Source: Rhodospirillaceae bacterium (lineage in GTDB: Bacteria > Pseudomonadota > Alphaproteobacteria > Rhodospirillales > Rhodospirillaceae). From it: a stretch of 59,204 nt of DNA. Of this stretch, positions 28,772 to 37,690 are shown one piece after another. Below the pieces are notes generated by a model, which saw nothing but the letters and a program-made list of their open reading frames with translations, did not search any database and had not been told where the DNA came from. The position numbers and the translations under genes are program-made. The stretch is from the NCBI GenBank assembly GCA_947476925.1, contig CANJSF010000020.1, positions 1 through 59,204 on the forward strand, given 5' to 3'. The number at the start of each line of letters is the position of its first letter. Positions within the stretch are counted from its first letter, which is position 1.

Positions 28772-28810
28772 GGAGGTGGCCCAGAGGGGGGTTGGGCCGG
28801 GGGATCCTCC
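28772..28810. repeat. Second G-rich hairpin downstream of cca
   Basis: GGCCCA (28778-28783) pairs with TGGGCC (28793-28798), and GGAGG (28772-28776) with CCTCC (28806-28810), giving a stacked structure. Together with the preceding hairpin it fills much of the 208-bp gap before trmL. Function unclear. Confidence 0.4.
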
Positions 28811-28933
28811 TAACGGCAAGCCGCGTTCAAGACGCTGACTTACTGCTCATGGGGAGAAACTAGTGCTCGGCGCCTTACACCATCATGGGCGCTGCATGAA
28901 TTTTCTGTCACGCGCTGGAGGCGGCGGTCGCCC

Positions 28934-29404
28934 CTAAAGCTCTGTTTTTCCAGTAAATTCCCCCAATTGACGGAGGGCCTCAGACAGCGCGATGGCGCCT
29001 GCGACCGACACATTTAATGACCGCAGGTCTTTGGCGATGGGAATGCGAATACAATGGTCGGCGGTTTGATGAACGTCCGAGGGCACGCCGTGGCTTTCGC
29101 GCCCCAACATTAATGTGTCCGTCGCCTCAAACTTAAAGTCGGCATGGCTGACGTGAGAGGCGGTGGTCAACAGCACCAGCCGGTTGGGACCTTGCCGAAA
29201 GGCTGAAATATATGACTCCCAAGACTGATGGCGTACCAGCTCACAGGCCTCGCCATAGTCGAGTGCCGTGCGGCGCAGGCGTTTTTCATCAAATGGGAAT
29301 CCGCAGGGCTCGATGACGTCGACGGGCACCCGAAAACAGGCGGCAATCCGAATCAAAGCCCCCATGTTTTGGGGGATATCGGGTTGATATAAAGCCAGGC
29401 GCAT
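28934..29404 (-). CDS. trmL: tRNA (cytidine(34)-2'-O)-methyltransferase TrmL
   Basis: 156 residues, the compact SPOUT (SpoU) size of TrmL/YibK. Motif 1 PQNMGALIRIAACF (residues 11-24), motif 2 LMLGRESHGVPSDV and motif 3 LRSLNVSVAGAIALSEALRQ are intact and form the knotted SAM site. It methylates the wobble-position ribose of leucine tRNAs. It is divergent from petABC, with a 277-bp shared upstream region. Confidence 0.93.
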   Translation of the reverse strand: MRLALYQPDIPQNMGALIRIAACFRVPVDVIEPCGFPFDEKRLRRTALDYGEACELVRHQSWESYISAFRQGPNRLVLLTTASHVSHADFKFEATDTLMLGRESHGVPSDVHQTADHCIRIPIAKDLRSLNVSVAGAIALSEALRQLGEFTGKTEL

Positions 29405-29681
29405 ATACTTAAAAACTCAGGGTTTCTGCGAACAGTTCTCGTTTAGCCAAGTCTTTGAAATATTGGAAAAACAAGCCTACTGCGAGGCCTTTTCAAGGCC
29501 CAGGAATTATTCTATACCCCGAGCGCACTGGAATTCCTTGAAGTTCCTCATGTTTTGGCCGCTCTGGCCGTGGTGAGGAGGGGGCAAGGATCAGCCAGGA
29601 GCCAATTACTTTGGAGCACAGCCGGGTGCGCCCCAGGGCCCGCCCGACCTGCCGCGAGACGAGTACAAGGGGATCACTTGC
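29405..29681. promoter_or_regulatory. Divergent upstream region of trmL and petABC
   Basis: 277 bp without a gene. It must hold the pet promoter; I could not pick a clear promoter. The petA start has AAGGGGAT 8 nt upstream. No obvious regulator palindrome was seen, apart from a GAACAGTTC palindrome near 29429. Confidence 0.4.
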
Positions 29682-30248
29682 ATGGCCAATATGGCACCGG
29701 CCCACACACCTGAATCAACAGGCGCAGACGGCGAAACACGTCGCGATTTTCTGTTACACACCACAGTGGCCTTTGGCGCTGTTGGCACGGCCATGGCTGT
29801 TTGGCCGCTGATCAGCAGCATGAACCCGGCCGCCGATACGTTGGCGTTGTCGACGACCGAATTCAATTTAGGTGGCCTGCAAGAAGGTCAAGCGGTGACC
29901 ATCGTTTGGCGCGGCAAGCCCGTGTTTGTGCGCTATCGCACACCGGCTGAAATCGAAGCCGCCCGCAACACGCCAATGAACGATTTGGTCGAGCCTGCGA
30001 AAGACGAAGATCGCGTCAAAAAAGGCAAAGAGAAGTATCTGATCCTGGTCGGTGTTTGCACTCACTTAGGTTGCATTCCCCTGGGCACCAAGGCGATGGA
30101 CGCGCGCGGCGACTTTGGCGGTTGGTTCTGCCCCTGCCATGGATCGCACTACGATACATCGGGCCGAATTCGCAAAGGGCCTGCGCCCGAGAACTTGAAA
30201 GTTCCGCCCTATCAATTCCTTGACGACACAACCGTGCGCATCGGTTAG
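29682..30248 (+). CDS. petA: Ubiquinol-cytochrome c reductase Rieske iron-sulfur subunit
   Basis: 188 residues. A twin-arginine motif [10 protein letters not shown] (about 20-29) precedes the membrane helix [16 protein letters not shown] that anchors the protein. The Rieske cluster ligands are CTHLGC and CPCHGS, the disulfide cysteines included. It moves electrons from ubiquinol to cytochrome c1 in the periplasmic side of the bc1 complex. First gene of petABC, with 11 bp to petB. Confidence 0.97.
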   Translation: MANMAPAHTPESTGADGETRRDFLLHTTVAFGAVGTAMAVWPLISSMNPAADTLALSTTEFNLGGLQEGQAVTIVWRGKPVFVRYRTPAEIEAARNTPMNDLVEPAKDEDRVKKGKEKYLILVGVCTHLGCIPLGTKAMDARGDFGGWFCPCHGSHYDTSGRIRKGPAPENLKVPPYQFLDDTTVRIG

Positions 30249-30259
30249 GAGAGCAACAC

Positions 30260-31480
30260 ATGAGCACGGAAAAAAGCGTTTGGCGCCGCGCGTTCGAATG
30301 GCATGAAGCCCGGCTGCCGCTGGTTAGCTTTATCGACAACTCGGTCGGCTCGAAGTATCCCGCACCGAAGAACCTGAACTACTTCTGGAACTTTGGCTCG
30401 TTGGCCGGCTTCATGCTGGTGACGATGATCCTGACCGGCATCTTCTTGGCGATGAACTACACGCCGCACAAAGACATGGCGTTTGACAGTGTCGAGCGCA
30501 TTATGCGCGACGTGAACTTCGGTTGGCTCATTCGTTACATGCACGCCAACGGTGCCAGCTTCTTCTTCATCGTTGTCTACATTCACATTTTCCGCGGTCT
30601 TTACTACGGGTCGTACAAAGCGCCGCGCGAAGTGTTGTGGTGGATGGGCATCCTCATCTTCTTGGCCATGATGGCCACGGCGTTTATGGGCTACGTCTTG
30701 CCATGGGGCCAAATGAGCTTCTGGGGTGCGACCGTGATCACCAACCTGTTCTCGGCCTTGCCGATTATCGGCGAGCCGATTGTCACCTTCTTATGGGGTG
30801 GGTTTGGTGTTGATAACCCGACACTCAATCGTTTCTTCTCATTGCACTACCTTCTGCCGTTCGTGATCGTCGGTTTGGTGGTGTTCCACATTTGGGCATT
30901 GCATATTCCCGGCTCGAATAACCCCTTGGGTATCGAAGCCGCACCGGCTGACAAAATTCCGTTCCATCCTTATTACACGGCAAAGGATGCGTTTGGTCTT
31001 GGTGTGTTCTTGTTGGTCTATTTCGCAATTGTGTTCTGGTACCCCAACATCCTGGGTGACCCGCTCAATTACGTGGTGGCCAACCCGCTGGTGACGCCAA
31101 CGCACATTGTGCCCGAATGGTACTTCCTGCCGTTCTACGCCATCTTGCGCGCCATCCCTGATAAGCTGTTGGGCGTGCTGGCCATGTTCGGTGCCATTTT
31201 GGTGCTGTTCGTTCTGCCTTGGCTTGATACGTCGCGTGTGCGCTCAGCCAATTTCCGCCCCTGGTTCCGGGTGTTCTTCTGGCTGTTCTTCATCAATGGT
31301 CTCGTGTTGGGCTGGTGCGGTTCGCAGCTCCCTGAAGGCTTGCCGTTGGTTTTGGGCCGCGTCTGCACCTTCTATTATTTCTTCTTCTTCTTTGTGATCA
31401 TGCCTGTGGTGGGTTGGATGGAAACGCCGAAACCGTTGCCAGCCTCCATCAGTTCGCCGGTCATGAAAGCGGCGGAGTAA
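30260..31480 (+). CDS. petB: Cytochrome b subunit of the bc1 complex
   Basis: 406 residues, eight-helix cytochrome b. Heme-ligating histidines lie in [20 protein letters not shown] and in [23 protein letters not shown]; the quinol-oxidation-site PEWY occurs as [18 protein letters not shown]. The protein binds two b hemes and both quinone sites. It is unfused, unlike petB-petC fusions in some rhizobia. It lies between petA and petC. Confidence 0.97.
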   Translation: MSTEKSVWRRAFEWHEARLPLVSFIDNSVGSKYPAPKNLNYFWNFGSLAGFMLVTMILTGIFLAMNYTPHKDMAFDSVERIMRDVNFGWLIRYMHANGASFFFIVVYIHIFRGLYYGSYKAPREVLWWMGILIFLAMMATAFMGYVLPWGQMSFWGATVITNLFSALPIIGEPIVTFLWGGFGVDNPTLNRFFSLHYLLPFVIVGLVVFHIWALHIPGSNNPLGIEAAPADKIPFHPYYTAKDAFGLGVFLLVYFAIVFWYPNILGDPLNYVVANPLVTPTHIVPEWYFLPFYAILRAIPDKLLGVLAMFGAILVLFVLPWLDTSRVRSANFRPWFRVFFWLFFINGLVLGWCGSQLPEGLPLVLGRVCTFYYFFFFFVIMPVVGWMETPKPLPASISSPVMKAAE

Positions 31481-31484
31481 AGCC

Positions 31485-32252
31485 ATGAAAAAGATCCTTC
31501 TGGCCGCCACTGCGGCGCTCGCTCTGGTTCCCATGTCTTTTGGCGCGTCGGCCTCTGAGAAGGTCGAGTTTCCTAAGGAAAAATGGAGCTTCAGCGGCAA
31601 CTTCGGCAAGTTCGACCGCATGCAATTGCAGCGCGGGCTTCAGGTGTACAAAGAAGTGTGCGCCTCATGCCACTCACTGAAGTACGTGGCCTTCCGCAAC
31701 CTGGAAGCGCTGGGCTATAGCGAAGACCAAGTGAAGGCGTTCGCTGCCGAGTACGAGTTCCCGACGCTCGATGACGAGGGCAGCGAAATCAAGCGCAAAG
31801 GCTTGCCGTCCGATCACTTCCCCAGCCCGTACCCGAACGAAAAGTTTGCGCGTGCCTCCAACAACGGTGCATTGCCGCCTGATTTGTCGCTGATGACCAA
31901 GGCCCGCGAACACGGTCCGGACTACGTGTTCCACTTGCTGACCGGCTATGACGAGCCGCCCCAGGGCATGACCGTCATGGATGGCATGCATTACAATAAA
32001 TACTTTGCCGATGGTAATTTCCAAATTGCCATGGCCAAGCAAATCAACGACGACCAGGTCACGTATGCCGACGGCACCAAAGCAACGGCCGATCAAATCT
32101 CGCGTGACATTACGGCGTTCCTGCATTGGGCAGCCGAGCCCAAGCTGGAAGTTCGTAATTCAACCGGACTGCGCGTCACGATTTACATGGTGATCTTTAC
32201 GATCCTGGCCTATTTCCTGAAGCGCCGGATTTGGGCGCGGCTCGAGAAGTAA
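31485..32252 (+). CDS. petC: Cytochrome c1 subunit of the bc1 complex
   Basis: 255 residues with a cleavable signal peptide (to about ASA-SEK, residue 24). Heme is bound by VCASCHS; the axial Met lies in PQGMTVMDGMHYNKY. A C-terminal helix (VTIYMVIFTILAYFLKRR) anchors the domain. It accepts electrons from the Rieske protein and passes them to soluble cytochrome c. The start is 4 bp after petB; a terminator hairpin begins 27 bp after the stop. Confidence 0.97.
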   Translation: MKKILLAATAALALVPMSFGASASEKVEFPKEKWSFSGNFGKFDRMQLQRGLQVYKEVCASCHSLKYVAFRNLEALGYSEDQVKAFAAEYEFPTLDDEGSEIKRKGLPSDHFPSPYPNEKFARASNNGALPPDLSLMTKAREHGPDYVFHLLTGYDEPPQGMTVMDGMHYNKYFADGNFQIAMAKQINDDQVTYADGTKATADQISRDITAFLHWAAEPKLEVRNSTGLRVTIYMVIFTILAYFLKRRIWARLEK

Positions 32253-32265
32253 CCGCCTCTATCGC

Positions 32266-33276
32266 ATGCTGAGTTTTCAAAGCCGTCGGCCGCAAGCTGA
32301 CGGCTTTGCCTTTTGTGCGGCGGTCCTGTTTTTTTGTGCGTCCAAAATCAGTCTGGCAGGGGCTGCGCCCGTTTGCCCCGCGGGTGAACCGTCGGCAAGT
32401 GTTCAGCGCATTGTCGACGTGATGGCGACGGGGCGATTTGTTGGTTATTCGCCGACCTCACTGCAGGTCTATAACGGCCAAACCACTCCGGCCGATGACG
32501 CCAGTATGGTGGAAGATCTAAAAGTACTTCGAACGCGCTTTGACGGCCTGATCACTTATTCTGTTTTGAATGGGGCCGAGCGCATCCCCGACATTGCCGC
32601 CTCGCTGGGGTATCGCGCGGTGATCATGGGAATTTATGACATCACCAATGTCGACGAGCGCGCCAATGTTGTGGCGGCAGCCAAACGCCAACCCAATGTC
32701 GTGGTCGGTGCTTCTGTGGGCAACGAGGTGGTCTATGGCAAGCGCGCTTCATTTGACGACATCGCCATCGCCATGGGCCGCTTACGCCGCGCTGCGCCGC
32801 AATTGGCAATTGCCACAACCGAGCCCTTTCATGTGTTGATGCAGCCTCAGGCGATGCCCGTCTTGCAGGCCGGCGATATTGTTCTGGCCAATATTCACCC
32901 GGTCTTCGAACCGTGGTTCAAAACAGCACCCGATGCGAACGGCGCTGAGTTCGTGACCAACGTGACTGCAGATTTAGCCAGAATGTATTGCGGGCCAATT
33001 TTGGTGAAAGAAACCGGCGTGCCAACCGCACCGGCGCGCAAGGGGTTCACGCCGCAACGCCAGGCATCATTTTACCGTGCGCTACAAAAGCAGTTTGTGC
33101 CAACCGCTCGCCGCGCCTTTGCTTACTTCTCGGCGTTTGATGCGCCGTGGCGCGTCTACGATGCGCACCCCATTCCGGGCGACTACCCAGAAGAGGCGCA
33201 TTGGGGGCTCTATGACGAGAAGCGAAACCCGAAGCCCGTCGTCGATGTTATACCGTTGCTTGCGCCTAAACGTTAA
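32266..33276 (+). CDS. Exported GH17-like beta-1,3-glucanase family protein
   Basis: 336 residues with a hydrophobic leader (FAFCAAVLFFCASKISLAGA). GASVGNEVVYG (about residue 145) provides the GNE acid/base Glu of glycoside hydrolase family 17, and ILVKETGVPT the nucleophile Glu; WGLYDEKRNPKP near the C-terminus is also GH17-like. It probably acts on beta-1,3-glucans or osmoregulated glucans in the periplasm. The ATG at 32266 lies 13 bp after petC, and the pet terminator hairpin falls inside codons 5-17, so expression depends on read-through or on a start I cannot see; no ATG/GTG/TTG occurs in frame between it and residue ~50. The 3' end overlaps ychF convergently by 11 bp. Confidence 0.75.
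   Translation: MLSFQSRRPQADGFAFCAAVLFFCASKISLAGAAPVCPAGEPSASVQRIVDVMATGRFVGYSPTSLQVYNGQTTPADDASMVEDLKVLRTRFDGLITYSVLNGAERIPDIAASLGYRAVIMGIYDITNVDERANVVAAAKRQPNVVVGASVGNEVVYGKRASFDDIAIAMGRLRRAAPQLAIATTEPFHVLMQPQAMPVLQAGDIVLANIHPVFEPWFKTAPDANGAEFVTNVTADLARMYCGPILVKETGVPTAPARKGFTPQRQASFYRALQKQFVPTARRAFAYFSAFDAPWRVYDAHPIPGDYPEEAHWGLYDEKRNPKPVVDVIPLLAPKR
32279..32314 (+). terminator. Rho-independent terminator of petABC, inside the GH17 leader
   Basis: AAAGCCGTC (32279-32287) pairs with GACGGCTTT (32299-32307), and GGC (32288-32290) with GCT (32296-32298, one G-T wobble), giving a 12-bp stem with a CGCAA loop, then GCCTTTTG. It stands 27 bp after the petC stop. Confidence 0.75.
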
Positions 33277-34369
33277 ATAAGAACGTCAGCACATCGCCGT
33301 CGGCGACAACGTATTCCTTGCCTTCCGAACGCATTTTGCCGGTGTCTTTGGCGCCTTGCTCGCCTTTGCAGGCGATGAAGTCGCTAAAGGCAATCGTCTC
33401 GGAGCGAATGAAGCCCTTTTCAAAGTCGGTGTGAATCACGCCCGCCGCTTGCGGCGCTTTGGTGCCGCGTTTGATGGTCCAGGCGCGGACTTCTTTGGGG
33501 CCCACGGTGAAATAGGTAATCAGTTCCAGCAACTTATAGCCTTCCCGAATGACGCGGCTGAGACCGGTTTCAGAAAGTCCTAAGCTTTCTAAAAACTCTT
33601 TCTGTGCAGCCGCATCGCCCAATTGCGAGACCTCGGCTTCGATTGCGGCGGAAATCACAACCATTGCTGCGCCTTGGGCTTTGGCCATCTCGGCCACGCG
33701 CGCCGAAAAAGCATTGCCGCTGGCAGCAGCGCTTTCTTCAACGTTGCAGGCGTACAGAACGGGCTTGGAGGTCAGCAACTGCAAGCCATAAAAAATTTTC
33801 TCTGCCGCTGGGTCGCTGGGCTTGGCCGTGCGTGCTGGTTTGCCCGCCCGCAACGCCACCAATGCCGGCTCGATGACGGTAATCAGGTCTTTGGATTCCT
33901 TATCACCGCCCTTGGCTTTTTTTGCGGCCTGGTCGATGCGTCGCTCCAGGCTTTCCAGGTCGGCAATCATCAATTCGGTTTCCACCGTCTCGGCATCGCG
34001 TACCGGGTCGACCGAGCCTTCGACGTGCGTCACGTTGGGGTCTTCGAAACAGCGCAGCACATGCACAATGGCATCAACCTCGCGGATGTTGGCCAAAAAC
34101 TTGTTGCCCAAGCCTTCGCCTTTTGATGCTCCGCGCACCAAGCCTGCGATATCCACAAATTCCAACTGCGTCGGCACAATCTTTTGCGGCTTGGCAATGG
34201 CCACCAGCGCGTCGATGCGATCGTCCGGCACGGCCACGCGCCCGACGTTGGGCTCGATGGTGCAGAACGGGAAATTGGCGGCCTGCGCCGCCGCAGTTGC
34301 CGTCAGTGCGTTAAACAGTGTCGACTTGCCGACGTTGGGCAGGCCGACGATTCCACAATTAAAACCCAT
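33266..34369 (-). CDS. ychF: Redox-regulated ATPase YchF
   Basis: 367 residues. P-loop GLPNVGKST (residues 8-16), FVDIAGLVRGASKGEGLGNKFL as the switch region, and the altered specificity motif NVEE (in YACNVEESA) that replaces NKxD and gives ATP preference; the C-terminal TGS-like domain ends the protein. YchF/Ola1 associates with ribosomes and affects stress responses. It follows pth by 2 bp on the same strand. Confidence 0.96.
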   Translation of the reverse strand: MGFNCGIVGLPNVGKSTLFNALTATAAAQAANFPFCTIEPNVGRVAVPDDRIDALVAIAKPQKIVPTQLEFVDIAGLVRGASKGEGLGNKFLANIREVDAIVHVLRCFEDPNVTHVEGSVDPVRDAETVETELMIADLESLERRIDQAAKKAKGGDKESKDLITVIEPALVALRAGKPARTAKPSDPAAEKIFYGLQLLTSKPVLYACNVEESAAASGNAFSARVAEMAKAQGAAMVVISAAIEAEVSQLGDAAAQKEFLESLGLSETGLSRVIREGYKLLELITYFTVGPKEVRAWTIKRGTKAPQAAGVIHTDFEKGFIRSETIAFSDFIACKGEQGAKDTGKMRSEGKEYVVADGDVLTFLFNV

Positions 34370-34371
34370 CT

Positions 34372-34986
34372 TTAATTCGATTCTTTTTCTGCGGCTGCCG
34401 GGGCAGCCTTGGGGGTGGTATCCTTGGTCAATAGCGCGACCTTGGTCATGAATTTATTTTCATCGCCGCTGGTCAGGTGGGGCAGGGCGGTTGCCAGCGC
34501 ATCCAAAAACGGGTCCAGCCACGCGGTATCGGCTTTGGCAAAATCTTGTAGCACATAACCCGACACTAAATTTTTATCGCCGGGATGGCCGATGCCCATT
34601 CGCACGCGCCAAGTATTTAGCCCCACATGGGCGTCGATGCTTTTTAAGCCGTTGTGTCCGGCATTGCCGCCGCCTTGTTTCACCTTCAATCGTCCGGGGG
34701 CTAATTCCAACTCATCGTGGAATACAAAAATGTCGGCGGGTTCAATTTTGTAGAACCGGCAGGTTTCGCCCACCGCTTGGCCCGAAAGGTTCATGAACGT
34801 TCCAGGCTTCAACGCCAGTATTTTCGTATCGCCCACTGTGCCTTCGCAGATGTGGCCTTGAAAGCGCGCGCGCCAAGGTCCAAACGAAAACGCCTTGGCA
34901 AAACGGTCGAGCGCCATGAACCCAATATTGTGCCGATTGTGTGCGTAGCTTGAGCCGGGATTTCCCAGCCCGACCAGTAAACGCAT
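34372..34986 (-). CDS. pth: Peptidyl-tRNA hydrolase
   Basis: 204 residues from the ATG at 34986 ([20 protein letters not shown]); the frame upstream of it is non-coding. GLGNPG and the catalytic His in NRHNIGF are present, then [45 protein letters not shown] and [10 protein letters not shown]. It recycles tRNAs from stalled peptidyl-tRNA. Together with rplY and ychF it forms a conserved cluster, but a terminator hairpin after rplY means pth probably also has its own promoter in 34987-35083. Confidence 0.96.
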   Translation of the reverse strand: MRLLVGLGNPGSSYAHNRHNIGFMALDRFAKAFSFGPWRARFQGHICEGTVGDTKILALKPGTFMNLSGQAVGETCRFYKIEPADIFVFHDELELAPGRLKVKQGGGNAGHNGLKSIDAHVGLNTWRVRMGIGHPGDKNLVSGYVLQDFAKADTAWLDPFLDALATALPHLTSGDENKFMTKVALLTKDTTPKAAPAAAEKESN

Positions 34987-35083
34987 AGGGCCCTCGGAGC
35001 GTCCGGAGCATTTTCCCGAGAAGCGGCCTTCCACTTGGCCCCAGAAACATGTCGGTAAAAATGCGACCAACAGAAGACAGAAG

Positions 35084-35117
35084 AAAATCGGCGGCGACCT
35101 TGAAAGATCGCCGCCGG
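35084..35117 (-). terminator. Rho-independent terminator after rplY
   Basis: CGGCGGCGA (35089-35097) and TCGCCGCCG (35108-35116) form a perfect 9-bp stem, extended by a wobble and CTT/AAG pairs. On the minus strand it is followed by ATTTTCTT. It lies between rplY and pth. Confidence 0.8.
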
Positions 35118-35127
35118 TGATCGGATG

Positions 35128-35865
35128 TTATTTCTTCTTCGCTGGAGCTTTGGCGTCGGCCGCCGGAGCGGCAGCTTTGCCACCCGCTGCCGGAGCTGCT
35201 GCGCCAGGTGCCGCCGGAGCGGCCTTGCCGTCTGCTGCCGGTGCGGCTGCATCGCCTTCGGCTGCTGCTGCCGTAGTGGCAACTTCGGCTTCGACGAACA
35301 CGGTTGGCGGTGCAATCGAGCAAATTGTGAAGTTACGCGCCACGGTGGGCTTCACGCCCTTTGGCAACGTAATGGCATTGATGTGAACGGAATCGCCGAT
35401 CTTCAAACCGGTCAAATCCACATCGATGTGATCGGGGATTTCGTCGGGCTTCACACGTACTTCAATGTCGTGACGTACGATGTTGAGCACGCCGCCAACT
35501 TTAATGCCGGGCGAACCTGCTTCATTCAAGAAGCGCACGGGAACGGGAACCTTCACCGATGTGTTCTTATCGACGCGGCGGAAATCGACGTGAATCGGTC
35601 GATCGGTCACAGGGTGCAGCTGCACATCCATGGCCATCGTGCGTTGGGGCTTTGCACCTTCCACTTCCATATCAAAAATCGTGATACGGAAATTGGGGTT
35701 GTGCATCAGTGTAACAAGCGTGCGCGGCTCGACAGAAATGAGGGTAGGCTCGGCCTTCCCGCCATACACGACCCCAGGAACGAGATCGGCACGACGTGTG
35801 GCACGGGCTGCCCCCTTACCTGCCCGCTCGCGCGGTTGCACCTTCAATGAGGCGACCTGCGGCAT
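35128..35865 (-). CDS. rplY: 50S ribosomal protein L25 (Ctc type) with long Ala/Pro-rich tail
   Basis: 245 residues. An N-terminal L25 beta-barrel (ARATRRADLVPGVVYGG; FRITIFDMEV) and the CTC C-terminal domain (FRRVDKNTSVKVPVPVRFLNEAGSPGIKVGG) are followed by about 55 residues made almost wholly of Ala, Pro, Gly, Asp and Lys, ending KAPAKKK. L25 binds 5S rRNA. The start has GGAG close upstream. A terminator lies 11 bp past the stop. In many alphaproteobacteria prs lies directly upstream; here prs is 6 kb away. Confidence 0.95.
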   Translation of the reverse strand: MPQVASLKVQPRERAGKGAARATRRADLVPGVVYGGKAEPTLISVEPRTLVTLMHNPNFRITIFDMEVEGAKPQRTMAMDVQLHPVTDRPIHVDFRRVDKNTSVKVPVPVRFLNEAGSPGIKVGGVLNIVRHDIEVRVKPDEIPDHIDVDLTGLKIGDSVHINAITLPKGVKPTVARNFTICSIAPPTVFVEAEVATTAAAAEGDAAAPAADGKAAPAAPGAAAPAAGGKAAAPAADAKAPAKKK

Positions 35866-35993
35866 GGGTAGTCTCCATATATTTCAATAGGTTAGCCAGG
35901 CCTCCAGGGGTGCCCAGACTAGCTTCCGGATGTCCAAAAGCAGCGGTGGTGTACACGGCTGCGCCAGCGAAGGCAAGGCGGGGAAGGAGCTAT

Positions 35994-36017
35994 AAAAGCC
36001 TGTCCAAGGTGGCTTTT
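35994..36017. terminator. Bidirectional terminator-like hairpin between rplY and the M24 gene
   Basis: AAAAGCC (35994-36000) pairs with GGCTTTT (36011-36017), followed on the plus strand by TT. No plus-strand gene lies directly upstream. On the minus strand it would end a transcript coming from the prs direction, before rplY, or act as an attenuator in the rplY leader. Confidence 0.5.
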
Positions 36018-36118
36018 TTAACCGTATCGCGTCCCCGGATTGATCGAGATTCAGTAGACATCGGAAGCCGCCTGTGGCGCATTGATCCTCAAGCGTATGT
36101 CTCTGAGGGGGGCTGGTT

Positions 36119-37510
36119 ATGGATCGTCGCGATTTTTTCTCACTCTTGGGTGCCGGGAGCAGCATATTAGGCGCGAGTGCACTGGGTGTCGGCGAGGCCA
36201 AGGCGAACTGGGGCATGGTTGCGCCGGGTCCTGTACCGCCCGATGGGTTTGACGGGCGGCTGCTCGTCAACAAAGCTCGGGCCTACGAGATCATGGACCG
36301 CGAGGGCCTTGATGGCATTGTGGCGCTGAACCCGGTCAACATTTTCTACCTCGGCAACTACTTCAGTTACGAACTGCAAAAGCTGCGCGCGATACCTAGT
36401 TTCGCCGTCATGCCGCGTGACGAAAGCAAGCCGACGTTTTTGGTTGCGGCCGGGACGGACCTGATGTTCCTGGCCAACGGTCAACGGGAATACCCCGAGA
36501 TTGTGCCCTACAGCTTTCCCAGCAACCTGGCGAAGTACATCGAGCAAGCAAAATGGAGCGAGGCGCCAGAGGCTGCGCCGGTTGGCGCTTGGCCCACAAC
36601 CGGTGGGCCGCTGAAGCCAGCCGAACAAAAATGGATTGAGTTCGGCAAAAAAGCCAACGAGCGCCGTGCCGCTACACCTGAATGGGCGTTGGTGCGCGCG
36701 CTGGAACTGGCGGGCCTCAGCAAGGGCAAGATTGCGGTCGATGACATGCGCATTGCTGTCATTCTCAAAACGCTCGAGCGCAATAACGTCACTTGCGTTC
36801 CCGGCGACAATACCTTTCGCAAAATTCGTCTGATCAAGTCCGAGGTTGAGCTGAAACACATGCGTACGATCGCGCGCATCAACCAAGATGCTTGCATGGC
36901 GATGCTGAAGCAGGTTCGCAAAGGCAGCACCAAGCCCGAGATCGACCAGATTTTTATGGCCGAAGCCGCTCAGCGTGGCGCCAAGGCGATGTGGATTGCA
37001 ACGGGCACCATCGGCGGGTTGACCGAAGGCAAGGTCATCGAGGGCGAGCCGATGATGGTTGACGCGGTCTCGCAGCGCAATTTCTATCACGGCGATTTTG
37101 GCCGCACGGTTGTGTTGGGCGAACCGTCGAAAGAACTCAAAGCCTGCATGGCCTCGACGAAGGTAGGTTGGGAAACGGTGCTGGCCAACCTCAAGCCCGG
37201 CATGAAATATTCGCAACTCAGCAAAATGTGCACCGATGCGATGAAAAAATCTTACACCGGGGCATCAGGAATCAGGTTCGCTGCTGGGCCGCATTCTGTG
37301 GGCTTGCAGCACACCGATCAGCCGTACCGCGACGGCATTCCCTTTGTCGTGTCGGACGATCTGACGTTCGAAGAAAACATGACCCTCACCGTGGACCTTC
37401 CCACCAACCTGCTGGGCTGGGGTGCGATCCATTGCGAAGACTTGCTTGTGGTGACGAAAAACGGCGCTGAGCCCTTGGCCACCGCCGATGGCCCGCTGGT
37501 GGTGATTTAG
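36119..37510 (+). CDS. M24 (Xaa-Pro peptidase-like) protein with Tat signal
   Basis: 463 residues, ATG at 36119 behind GAGGGGG. MDRRDFFSLLGAGSS is a twin-arginine signal. The N-terminal creatinase-like domain (LDGIVALNPVNIFYLGNYF) and a C-terminal pita-bread domain are recognisable. Metal ligands seem partly kept: Asp in MMVDAV, Asp in HGDFGRT, His in GPHSVGLQH, Glu in IHCEDLL; but the Glu of the usual T-(I/V)-E-P-G motif is Asp (TVDLP). It may be a dipeptidase with altered metal site or a non-peptidase relative (for example a creatinase-type hydrolase). It lies between rplY and the prs 3'-end remnant. Confidence 0.8.
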   Translation: MDRRDFFSLLGAGSSILGASALGVGEAKANWGMVAPGPVPPDGFDGRLLVNKARAYEIMDREGLDGIVALNPVNIFYLGNYFSYELQKLRAIPSFAVMPRDESKPTFLVAAGTDLMFLANGQREYPEIVPYSFPSNLAKYIEQAKWSEAPEAAPVGAWPTTGGPLKPAEQKWIEFGKKANERRAATPEWALVRALELAGLSKGKIAVDDMRIAVILKTLERNNVTCVPGDNTFRKIRLIKSEVELKHMRTIARINQDACMAMLKQVRKGSTKPEIDQIFMAEAAQRGAKAMWIATGTIGGLTEGKVIEGEPMMVDAVSQRNFYHGDFGRTVVLGEPSKELKACMASTKVGWETVLANLKPGMKYSQLSKMCTDAMKKSYTGASGIRFAAGPHSVGLQHTDQPYRDGIPFVVSDDLTFEENMTLTVDLPTNLLGWGAIHCEDLLVVTKNGAEPLATADGPLVVI

Positions 37511-37558
37511 GCGAGGCGCAATTTCATTGCCATATACCGACCGCCGTGTGGCCGCAAT

Positions 37559-37584
37559 CACCTGCAGATTTTATTTAGCAGGTG
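37559..37584. repeat. 7-bp inverted repeat beside the prs tail remnant
   Basis: CACCTGC (37559-37565) and GCAGGTG (37578-37584) flank a 12-base AT-rich spacer. It ends 17 bp from the duplicated prs 3'-end. Either a weak terminator for the M24 gene or part of a recombination site. Confidence 0.4.
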
Positions 37585-37601
37585 GCGTTCGGCAAAAATG
37601 A

Positions 37602-37655
37602 TTCGAACAAGCTCGCGACTGAGGCTTCTTGGCTGGTGCGCTTAACGGCTTCGGC
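37602..37655 (-). pseudogene. Remnant of the 3' end of a prs gene (duplicate)
   Basis: On the minus strand 18 codons read [18 protein letters not shown], against [18 protein letters not shown] at the end of the intact prs gene (41964-42017): 16 of 18 residues identical, about 81% nucleotide identity with most differences at third codon positions, and an identical 16-bp core (37630-37645 versus 41992-42007). Similarity stops sharply upstream (a TGA two codons away). After the Glu the frame continues SFLPNATC to a TAA. Best read as the displaced end of prs at the boundary of an inserted segment. Confidence 0.8.
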
Positions 37656-37690
37656 TCACAGCGCCGCTGCGGTCATGCCCTGCCCTGTGC

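Noticed and set aside
36167-37216. 349-codon minus-strand ORF
   Set aside because: Antisense to the M24 gene and His/Arg-rich without recognisable motifs.
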